Below are positions 32,603-38,029 of a stretch of 38,029 nt of DNA, one piece after another. The stretch lies in contig VBFY01000009.1 of the NCBI GenBank assembly GCA_005889405.1, forward strand, positions 1-38,029. The letters run 5' to 3'. The translations under genes were made by a program, and so were the position numbers. The notes under the pieces were generated by a model, which was given only the letters and a program-made list of their open reading frames with translations, did no database searches and was not told where the DNA came from. Source of the stretch: Chloroflexota bacterium (lineage in GTDB: Bacteria; Chloroflexota; Limnocylindria; P2-11E). The first letter of the stretch is position 1; every line of letters begins with the position of its first letter.

Positions 32603-33803
32603 GGATGTCCTGCGCGTCGGCCAGCTCGCGATGCGGCTGGCCGAGCACATCCAGTCGGGCGACGAGTTCAAGGATCTGTGGGTCGAGGGCGAGGTTTCGC
32701 AGGCGCGCGTCTCGCCGGCGGGTCACGTCTACTTCACCCTTCGCGACAACGTCGGCCAGCTGCAGTGCGTGCTGTTCGCCTCGCAGGCCGCGCAGATCGC
32801 GCTGACGCCGCGCGACGGGACGAAGGTCCTCGCGCATGGCTGGGTCGAGTTCTATCACCGCGAGGGCCGCTGCCAGCTCCGCATCGACGACGTTCGTCCT
32901 GCCGGTGCGGGCGACGCGTTCCTGCGTCTCGAAGCGCTGAAGCGCCGCCTCGTCGCCGAAGGTCTGTTCGCGCAGGAGCGCAAGCGGGCGCTGCCGCCGG
33001 CCCCGCGTCGCGTCGGCGTGGTCACGAGCCCGATCGGCGCCGCATGGCGCGACGTGCAGACCGTCGTGGCGCGCCGCGATCCGCGCGTCGAGCTGATCCT
33101 CGCGCCCGCGCTCGTCCAGGGCGTCGGCGCGGTCGAGTCGCTCATCGGCGCGCTCGACGGGCTCGCGCAGCTCCGCGAGCTCGACGTCGTCATCATCGCG
33201 CGCGGCGGCGGCCCGAGCGAGGACCTGGCGGCCTTCAACGACGAAGCGCTCGTTCGCGCCATCGCGCGTTTCCCGCGACCGGTCGTCTGCGGTGTCGGTC
33301 ACGAGACGGACGTGACACTCGCGGACCATGCCGCGGATCTGCGCGCGCCGACGCCGTCGGTCGCGGCTGAGCTCGTCGTTCCCGACTCGACCCGCCATCA
33401 GGTCGCGGCCGAGCGCCTCTGGCGACGCATCGCGACGCGCATGCGCGAAGCGTTCGAGGGACGCCGACGTCGGCTCGTCGATGCGCGCCGGCTCGTCGAG
33501 CGCCGCGCTCCACCCGCGAAGGTCGCCGCGCTGCGTCAGCGGCTGGACGAGGATCGCCGAGTCATCGACCGTGCTGTCTCGCGTCTCGTGCCGTCCCGGC
33601 GGCAGCGGCTCCTCGGATCGCATCGCAGACTTGAGGCGTTGTCGCCGCTGAAGGTGCTCGGCCGTGGTTACGCGATCGTCGAAGGCGCCGACGGCCGGGT
33701 GCGCGCGTCCGTCGAGACGCTGCGGCCCGGCGAAGGCGCGAGACTGCGCATGCGCGACGGGCGCGCGAATGTCACGGTGGGGAAGGTGGAGAAGAGTGGC
33801 TGA
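32580..33803 (+). CDS. xseA: Exodeoxyribonuclease VII large subunit
   Basis: A 407-residue subunit of the single-strand exonuclease VII. An N-terminal OB-fold DNA-binding domain (about 10-110; LWVEGEVSQAR, GHVYFTLRDN) is followed by the catalytic domain with GVVTSPIGAAWRDV, IIARGGGPSEDLAAFNDE and GVGHETDVTLADHAADLRAPTPS, then an arginine-rich coiled-coil and a short C-terminal beta domain (GRGYAIVEG). I choose GTG 32580 inside the end of efp because it gives the family N-terminus; the frame has another upstream start at 32550 with no supporting homology. The protein is on the short side for the family. It overlaps xseB by eight bases. Confidence 0.95.
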   Translation: MSISSAPKDVLRVGQLAMRLAEHIQSGDEFKDLWVEGEVSQARVSPAGHVYFTLRDNVGQLQCVLFASQAAQIALTPRDGTKVLAHGWVEFYHREGRCQLRIDDVRPAGAGDAFLRLEALKRRLVAEGLFAQERKRALPPAPRRVGVVTSPIGAAWRDVQTVVARRDPRVELILAPALVQGVGAVESLIGALDGLAQLRELDVVIIARGGGPSEDLAAFNDEALVRAIARFPRPVVCGVGHETDVTLADHAADLRAPTPSVAAELVVPDSTRHQVAAERLWRRIATRMREAFEGRRRRLVDARRLVERRAPPAKVAALRQRLDEDRRVIDRAVSRLVPSRRQRLLGSHRRLEALSPLKVLGRGYAIVEGADGRVRASVETLRPGEGARLRMRDGRANVTVGKVEKSG

Positions 33804-34008
33804 GGCCGAGCCAAGCATCGAAGAGGCCCTCACGCGCCTCGAGACGATCGCCGATCGGCTCGAGGATCCCTCGCTCGACCTCGACGAGGCCGTGCGTCTC
33901 TACGAAGAAGGACTGCGTCTGTACGAGCGCTGCGCGAAGCGCTTGGACGCCGCCGAGCTGCGCATCACCCAGCTGGCGGAGGCGCTGCAGAAGCAGGCGC
34001 GCGGTTAA
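33796..34008 (+). CDS. xseB: Exodeoxyribonuclease VII small subunit
   Basis: A 70-residue all-helical protein with the typical pattern SIEEALTRLETIADRLEDPSL then LDEAVRLYEEGLRLYERC and a C-terminal helix. It wraps around the coiled coil of XseA and is needed for assembly of the exonuclease. GTG 33796 overlaps xseA; an open frame further upstream is shadow within xseA. Its TAA lies in TTAA at 34005-34008, which also supplies the TAA of the convergent gene on the other strand, so the two genes share four bases. Confidence 0.93.
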   Translation: MAEAEPSIEEALTRLETIADRLEDPSLDLDEAVRLYEEGLRLYERCAKRLDAAELRITQLAEALQKQARG

Positions 34009-34874
34009 CCGAAGCGGCTCCAGCCGGTGTGGTGAATGGACTGCGTCATCTGACGTTTCTGGCGCTCCTGTCCCTTCAGCGAGAACGTGTGCTGCTGCAG
34101 GAGGCGGACCGTCGGCATTGCGGCCACGACGGTAACGATCGTTTCGTGACCGTTCTCTGGTAGCTTCCACCGTCCCCACGCCGTTGTCGCGTCGCCACCG
34201 CGACCGAGCTCGGTGCAGCCCGCCGCGACCAGCTGTCCCGCAAAATGATCCCGTAGCTCGCTCGCCGGCATGTCCGTGAATGCCTGCCCGTTGCTGGTCC
34301 ACATGTCGTGGCTGCCACCGCTGCTGCCGCTCTGCATCATCACTCCGGGCGGGCCGTCGAGCGGGGGTAGCGAGCGCATCGCCTCCGACATCGGCGGTCC
34401 GTGCTGCGGCTGCGGGGCACACGGATTCCAACCCTGGTCGCCCCCGTGCCAGCTCAGGACCACCTGCAGGAGATCCTCTCCGCCGCCCAAAGAGAGCGAG
34501 TAATAGGGTGCGTCTGGCCCCTTGCAATACATCCCACCCCCGACGCGCGATTGGCCGAAGGGACGCATGGTGTGTCGGAATCCGCCCGGCGAACCGCCGG
34601 ACTGCTGCGGCACATAGGGGCGGTATCCGAACGACGCCATCCTCGCGTCGAACCACGACTTGATCGCGTCGGCATTCCCCGGGACATCGAGGTACGCGGC
34701 GATCTGTTCGGGGTCCGTCTCGTCGCCGCGCATGACCGACCCGAGCAGGGTTGCGCTCGGCGGGATTGGAAATAGGTCGGTGAACTTCTCGGGCACGCGG
34801 CGCTCGATCACGGTCGAGCGCTGGAACTCAAACGTCCGCTGCACCAGACGCCGAAGATCATCGATCTCACTCAT
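34005..34874 (-). CDS. Uncharacterised soluble protein with an internal duplication
   Basis: A 289-residue protein of no recognised family and no signal peptide or membrane helix. ATG 34874 has a GGAGG site six bases upstream, so the start is firm. Two halves, about residues 25-150 and 165-285, look like copies of one domain: each has a proline-rich strand (LFPIPPSATLLGS / LPPLDGPPGVMMQSG), a region ending in an amphipathic helix (NADAIKSWFDARMASFGY / PASELRDHFAGQLVAAGC), and a hydrophobic beta pair (LLQVVLSW / ETIVTVVAAMP). The linker is rich in Gly, Pro and Met. It is the third gene of the minus-strand set after a lipoprotein; converges on xseB with a four-base overlap. Confidence 0.75.
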   Translation of the reverse strand: MSEIDDLRRLVQRTFEFQRSTVIERRVPEKFTDLFPIPPSATLLGSVMRGDETDPEQIAAYLDVPGNADAIKSWFDARMASFGYRPYVPQQSGGSPGGFRHTMRPFGQSRVGGGMYCKGPDAPYYSLSLGGGEDLLQVVLSWHGGDQGWNPCAPQPQHGPPMSEAMRSLPPLDGPPGVMMQSGSSGGSHDMWTSNGQAFTDMPASELRDHFAGQLVAAGCTELGRGGDATTAWGRWKLPENGHETIVTVVAAMPTVRLLQQHTFSLKGQERQKRQMTQSIHHTGWSRFG

Positions 34875-34880
34875 GTCACG

Positions 34881-34885
34881 CCTCC
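34881..34885 (-). promoter_or_regulatory. Shine-Dalgarno site of the duplicated-domain gene
   Basis: On the minus strand GGAGG lies six bases before ATG 34874 and fixes the start. Confidence 0.65.
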
Positions 34886-34901
34886 ACCACGTCGCGGATC
34901 C

Positions 34902-34927
34902 GCTGAGACCGGCGACCGCCGGTCAGC
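34902..34927 (-). terminator. Hairpin without T-run between the lipoprotein and the duplicated-domain gene
   Basis: ACCGGC (34908-34913) pairs with GCCGGT (34918-34923) around a GACC loop, and GCTG (34902-34905) pairs with CAGC (34924-34927) with a two-base bulge. It lies just downstream of the lipoprotein stop in the 59-base gap. There is no T-run on either strand, so it may be a Rho-assisted terminator, an mRNA 3' end stabiliser, or chance in GC-rich DNA. Confidence 0.35.
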
Positions 34928-34933
34928 TGCTCA

Positions 34934-35995
34934 TCAGGCACGGTTGACGTCGAGGTCGACGAGCGCGAGATCGCCGCCCGATCGCCACACGCCGGGCGTC
35001 ACCTCCTCGTCGACCACCTCGGGCGACCAGTTTCCGAAGAACACCTTGACGCGGCGCGCCACAGGTTGGCGCTGCGTTCGGCCCGCGGCGTCGGTGGTGA
35101 CGAGCGTCGCCGCGACGCGCACGGTCGCCATGCCGCCCGCCATCTCGGCGAAGGTGTCGAATCGCTCGATCGTCGCGGTGACGTCGGCGAATGTGCGCGC
35201 CGGAGTCGCGACGCGATCGAAGGTCGCGAAGTACGCCGCTCGGCCTTTCTGGAACGGAGTCGCGCCGGCGCCGTCGAAGTACGTCTCCGCCGGCAAGCCG
35301 ACGACCCAGCTCTCCGTCCTCAGGTACCACCCGATCGGCTGCGCGATCGCCTCGCGCAGTCCGGCCGGATCCTCCGCGACGTGCCCGTTGAACCACCGGC
35401 CCGCCGCGCCGTCCCACGAATCGGTGACGCTCAGCCGGCGGTCGTCGCCGCCGAGGCGCAACAGACCGGTCTCGCGCTGGTCCGGCGCCGAACCATCGAC
35501 GGCGTGGTCTGCGATGGTCACGCGGACGTCCGCCAGCGCGAGGGTGCCCCACGGTTTGCGGTACACGCTCTCGATGCGCAGAGACTCGAGCACGAATGTC
35601 CGCTTGACGCCGGGCGTCCGTGACGCGACGAGCGCCGCGGCCACGGCCTTACCGAACGCGCCGCCGACCGGAAGGAAGTCGCCGTTGTCGCGGTACCGGT
35701 CGAGGCCTGCGAGGTAGTACTGGACGCCGCGGCTCGCGAGCTCTGTGTCGCCCGGCACGACGGCGGCCTTCGTGAGCGCGAACGTCGCCACCACCGGGAA
35801 CGGCGCGGTCGCCACCGTGACGATCGGGTCGTCGAGTCGTGCGGCGGGCGGGGTCACGGGCGTCAGCGACGCCGTGGCGATCGGCGTGGGTGCTCCGGGG
35901 CTGGCCGTGGCGGTCGTCGGCTCCGGCGACGGAGCCGGTCGCGCGGTCGGTGCGCATGCACCGAAGAGCAGGACCGCCGCGATCAGAACGCGCAT
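34934..35995 (-). CDS. Putative lipoprotein of unknown function
   Basis: A 353-residue protein. ATG 35995 gives a lipoprotein signal peptide (MRVLIAAVLLFGAC, lipobox FGAC with Cys14); an in-frame ATG at 36052 would bury it. A Pro/Thr/Ala/Ser-rich linker of about 45 residues follows, then a globular alpha-beta region of about 290 residues with FVLESLRIESVYRKPWGTLALADVRVTI and VARRVKVFFGNWSPEVVDEEV, suggesting two NTF2-like or cystatin-like sheets. I do not recognise a family. It is probably displayed outside the membrane. A TATCGT hexamer six bases before the ATG suggests its own leaderless promoter, although a hydrolase gene lies 53 bases upstream in the same direction. Confidence 0.78.
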   Translation of the reverse strand: MRVLIAAVLLFGACAPTARPAPSPEPTTATASPGAPTPIATASLTPVTPPAARLDDPIVTVATAPFPVVATFALTKAAVVPGDTELASRGVQYYLAGLDRYRDNGDFLPVGGAFGKAVAAALVASRTPGVKRTFVLESLRIESVYRKPWGTLALADVRVTIADHAVDGSAPDQRETGLLRLGGDDRRLSVTDSWDGAAGRWFNGHVAEDPAGLREAIAQPIGWYLRTESWVVGLPAETYFDGAGATPFQKGRAAYFATFDRVATPARTFADVTATIERFDTFAEMAGGMATVRVAATLVTTDAAGRTQRQPVARRVKVFFGNWSPEVVDEEVTPGVWRSGGDLALVDLDVNRA

Positions 35996-36001
35996 GTCCG
36001 G

Positions 36002-36007
36002 ACGATA
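36002..36007 (-). promoter_or_regulatory. -10-like TATCGT before the lipoprotein gene (leaderless geometry)
   Basis: On the minus strand TATCGT is followed by six bases and then ATG 35995. The same hexamer appears with seven-base spacing before the cyclophilin gene. No Shine-Dalgarno sequence is present in these few bases. No clear -35 is seen. Confidence 0.5.
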
Positions 36008-36048
36008 GGACCGCGCGGCAAGCAAGACGCGCCTCGGTCGCTCCGCGC

Positions 36049-36912
36049 TCACGATGTTCGGACGCGGCGTAGGAACGGCTCGAGCGTCTCGAGAAATGGC
36101 TCGGGTCTGAAGCCGTGGACGACGTGCCCGTGGCCAGGGAACCGCTTCACGGCGAAGTCCTTGATCTGCCGCTTGAGCGTGAACTCGGCGTTGTCGTCGA
36201 ACGCCGCTCCGAGGCGCGGCTCGCCGGTCACGACGAGCACCGGCGCGGTCAGCTTCGGTATGGAAGCGGCGATGAGCGTCGCGCTCCCGTCGGCGCTCGA
36301 CATGCGCCGATCGAGGAAGGCCGGGTCGATGTCCTTGAAGTACGACGCGACACGGTCCGCCGCGTAGAAGCCGCGCATCTCGCCGTACGTGCGCTCGCCA
36401 TGCGGGCCGGGTGAGGGGAGCGGTCGTTTCTCGACCGCTTTCAGGAACGCCCTCGGATCCTCGCGCAGGTCGAGCGCGTCGCGCAGACCCTGGTAGCGCT
36501 CGCGTTCCCAGGGCACGCCGTATTTGAGCGGAGGATCCTCGAGCACCAGCGCTCGCACGAGATCCGGTGCCTCGGCGGCCGCGATGAGCGCGGCGAGCGC
36601 ACCGAGCGAGTGGCCGATCACGACGGCGGGCGCCTTCACGACCTCGCGCAGGATGCGCAGCGCGTCGTCCACGAACGCACGCAGCTCGTAATCGGATGCG
36701 CGTTCGCTACGGCCATGACCACGCTGGTCGTAGGAAACGACGCGGTAGCGCGTGGCGAGCCGCGGGAAGATGTTCTCCCAGTCTTCCGAGCGATAGAGGC
36801 TCGCGTGGATCAAAAGGATGGGCGGCTCGCCCGGAAGACCACCGCCGGAGTCGTAGTAGGAGAGCTTCGGTTCTCCCTTGAGGGTCCGCGCGCGCGGCAA
36901 GCGCTTCGGCAT
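36049..36912 (-). CDS. Alpha/beta hydrolase
   Basis: A 287-residue alpha/beta-hydrolase-fold protein of the esterase/epoxide-hydrolase-like group. The nucleophile is Ser102 in GHSLGA; the oxyanion strand is LLIHASLYRSEDW (the usual HG-x-P is altered to HASL), SYDQRGHGRS follows, and the catalytic His is near the end in PGHGHVVHG. The acid residue is not obvious: the usual G-x-x-D strand reads VVTGEPRLG. ATG 36912 is chosen because the family N-terminus starts there; a longer frame upstream overlaps tlyA. Substrate unknown. It is divergent from tlyA, 35 bases apart. Confidence 0.87.
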   Translation of the reverse strand: MPKRLPRARTLKGEPKLSYYDSGGGLPGEPPILLIHASLYRSEDWENIFPRLATRYRVVSYDQRGHGRSERASDYELRAFVDDALRILREVVKAPAVVIGHSLGALAALIAAAEAPDLVRALVLEDPPLKYGVPWERERYQGLRDALDLREDPRAFLKAVEKRPLPSPGPHGERTYGEMRGFYAADRVASYFKDIDPAFLDRRMSSADGSATLIAASIPKLTAPVLVVTGEPRLGAAFDDNAEFTLKRQIKDFAVKRFPGHGHVVHGFRPEPFLETLEPFLRRVRTS

Positions 36913-36919
36913 CGGTCGC

Positions 36920-36941
36920 AGTATGCGAAATACGCGAGAAT
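36920..36941. promoter_or_regulatory. Weak divergent -10-like elements between the hydrolase and tlyA
   Basis: On the minus strand CATACT (36925-36920) lies seven bases before the hydrolase ATG; on the plus strand GAGAAT (36936-36941) lies six bases before the tlyA GTG. Both keep the second-position A and the last T of a -10 box but lack the first T. Neither gene has a Shine-Dalgarno sequence in the gap. The call rests on analogy to the clearer junctions. Confidence 0.3.
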
Positions 36942-36947
36942 CGCCGC

Positions 36948-37730
36948 GTGAAGCGCCGTGTCCGCCTGGATCAGCTGCTCGTGCAACGTGAGCTCGCACC
37001 GAGCCGCGAGCGCGCGCAGGCGCTGATCCTTGCCGGCGCGGTACGCGTGTCGGGCGACCGCGCCGACCGGGCCGCGGCGCCCGTCGCGGAGGACGCGGTC
37101 GTCACCGTCGAGGCCGGCCCGCGCTTCGCCTCCCGCGGCGGCGAGAAGCTCGAGGGCGCACTGGACGACTTCGCCCTCGATGTGGCGGGCCTCGCCGCGC
37201 TCGACGTCGGGTCGTCGACCGGCGGCTTCACCGATTGCCTGCTGCAGCGCGGCGCGGCGCGCGTCTACGCCGTCGATGTGGGCAAGGGGCAGCTCGACTG
37301 GAAGCTACGGAGCGACGCGCGCGTGCGGGTCATGGAAGGGATCAACGCCCGCGAGGGCTTCGAGCTGCCGGAGGCGGTCGACCTCATCGTGGCCGATCTC
37401 TCGTTCATCTCGCTGCGGCTCGCGCTGCCGCCGTCCTTCCGACATCTCCGCCACGGCGGCGCGGTCGTCGCGCTCGTGAAGCCGCAGTTCGAGGCCGGAC
37501 GCGAAGCCGTCGAGGCGGGCGGCATCGTGCGCGACAGCGGCGCGCGGGCCGCGGCCGTGGTCTCCGTCGCCGAGCGCTTCGCGCGCGAGGGCGCAGGTGT
37601 CGTCGCCGTCGCGGCGTCGCGTCTCGCAGGGCGCGAGGGCAATCGCGAGATCTTCGTCCACGCAGTGAAGGGCGCAGCCGGTCTTGCGCACGACGAGCTG
37701 CGCGGCGCGGCGGAGCGGGCCGCCGGATGA
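36948..37730 (+). CDS. tlyA: TlyA family rRNA (cytidine-2'-O)-methyltransferase
   Basis: A 260-residue protein with an N-terminal S4 RNA-binding domain (about residues 5-60; VRLDQLLVQRELAPSRERAQ) and an FtsJ-like methyltransferase domain. The SAM loop is ALDVGSSTGGFTD (84-96) and the family tetrad is visible as Lys67 (RGGEKLEG), Asp150 (VADLSFIS), Lys178 (ALVKPQFEAG) and Glu234 (GNREIFVH). TlyA methylates ribose in 16S and 23S rRNA; in mycobacteria its loss gives capreomycin resistance. GTG 36948 is the start; the TGA overlaps the nadK ATG. The tlyA-nadK order is common in bacteria. Confidence 0.95.
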   Translation: MKRRVRLDQLLVQRELAPSRERAQALILAGAVRVSGDRADRAAAPVAEDAVVTVEAGPRFASRGGEKLEGALDDFALDVAGLAALDVGSSTGGFTDCLLQRGAARVYAVDVGKGQLDWKLRSDARVRVMEGINAREGFELPEAVDLIVADLSFISLRLALPPSFRHLRHGGAVVALVKPQFEAGREAVEAGGIVRDSGARAAAVVSVAERFAREGAGVVAVAASRLAGREGNREIFVHAVKGAAGLAHDELRGAAERAAG

Positions 37731-38029
37731 AGGTCGCCCTCTGCGTACGCCCCGATCGACCTGACGCGGTGCGGGCCGCTCGCGACGCAGCGGCGCGCAT
37801 GCGGAAAGCGGGCCACGAGGTCGTCGATGTCAATCTCGACACGCCCAGCGCCGGTGCGGGTGCGAAGGGCGCGACGATCGCCTGCATCCTCGGCGGCGAC
37901 GGCACCATGCTGCGCGCGGCTCGCGCGATGTCGCCGCTCGGCATCCCGCTTCTCGGTGTGAACCTCGGCCGCCTCGGCTTTCTGACGACGATCACGATCG
38001 ACGACCTCGATTCGGCGATCGCCGACGTC
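37727..38029 (+). CDS. nadK: NAD kinase, 5' part (cut by window end)
   Basis: The first 101 codons of a gene running off the window, starting at ATG 37727 in an ATGA overlap with tlyA. The NAD kinase signature GGDGTMLRAAR and the following GVNLGRLGFLTT are both present, preceded by a Rossmann-like strand (MKVALCVRPDRPDAV). The enzyme phosphorylates NAD to NADP in the cytoplasm. The N-terminal part is compact: only about 56 residues precede GGDG. Confidence 0.95.
   Translation, partial: MKVALCVRPDRPDAVRAARDAAARMRKAGHEVVDVNLDTPSAGAGAKGATIACILGGDGTMLRAARAMSPLGIPLLGVNLGRLGFLTTITIDDLDSAIADV

Noticed and set aside
1-38029. Repeated GCGATCGC-like octamers as a HIP1-type element
   Set aside because: The octamer and near matches occur in several genes, but in such GC-rich DNA with frequent GCG-ATC-GCG codon runs they are expected; over-representation would need a genome-wide count.
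1-38029. tRNA genes, CRISPR arrays, insertion sequences or integration sites
   Set aside because: No cloverleaf with conserved T-loop sequence, no spaced direct repeats, and no transposase or integrase frame was found; gaps between genes are too short to hold most of these.

Overview
The window is about 38 kb of very GC-rich, densely packed bacterial chromosome made almost entirely of housekeeping genes. The gene set (bifunctional RelA/SpoT, an actinobacterial-style gamma-alpha fused 2-oxoacid:ferredoxin oxidoreductase, a fused shikimate kinase/3-dehydroquinate synthase, many lipoproteins, and a membrane protein of a type I associate with Chloroflexota) suggests a high-GC, free-living Chloroflexota-like bacterium, for example a Limnocylindria-type lineage. 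This placement is inference from gene style. No rRNA, tRNA, insertion sequence, prophage or CRISPR array was seen, and no stretch longer than about 100 bases lacks a gene.

Layout: (1) 3-5709 (+): 3' part of relA/spoT, an S9 peptidase, a beta-propeller glycosidase-like protein, a secreted Ig-like membrane-anchored protein and a propeller lipoprotein. (2) 5713-8581 (-): korB and fused korA. (3) 8597-10392 (+): an aspartase/fumarase family lyase (probably aspA) and a cupin. (4) 10328-12525 (-): a cyclophilin lipoprotein, a multi-pass membrane protein and two tandem paralogous small lipoproteins. (5) 12584-15735 (+): hisS and aspS. (6) 15732-16949 (-): a YcaQ-type DNA glycosylase. (7) 16966-34008 (+): a 17-kb co-directional run: cysteine desulfurase, mnmA, a GT-C-like membrane protein, a small membrane protein, a YtxH protein, then after a hairpin terminator alaS, an FtsA/PilM-like protein, a membrane protein with a baseplate-J-like ectodomain, ruvX, mltG, aroE, aroC, aroKB, aroQ, efp, xseA and xseB. 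(8) 34005-36912 (-): an alpha/beta hydrolase, a lipoprotein and a protein with an internal duplication. (9) 36948-38029 (+): tlyA and the 5' part of nadK.

Functionally the long run joins translation quality (alaS, mnmA, efp), envelope growth (mltG and the FtsA-like/membrane pair), DNA repair (ruvX, xseAB) and four steps of the shikimate pathway: AroB, AroQ, AroE and AroK activities plus AroC, but no AroA or DAHP synthase. Cysteine desulfurase next to MnmA supplies sulfur for tRNA 2-thiouridine.

The most notable signals are regulatory. alaS has no ATG/GTG/TTG start that would keep its conserved N-terminus; the best start is an ATA codon behind a GGGAG ribosome-binding site, itself downstream of a strong intrinsic-terminator hairpin that may act as an attenuator. 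Several genes at divergent junctions carry a TANNNT -10-like hexamer 6-8 bases before the start codon, the geometry of leaderless transcription, and two of these junctions use near-symmetric elements that could fire in both directions. All four convergent gene pairs abut or overlap. Protein-level points worth checking are the degenerate FtsA-like/membrane pair between alaS and ruvX, the tandem lipoprotein family, the internally duplicated protein, an Arg32-type EF-P, non-discriminating-type AspRS signatures and a substituted substrate-site residue in the aspartase-like lyase.
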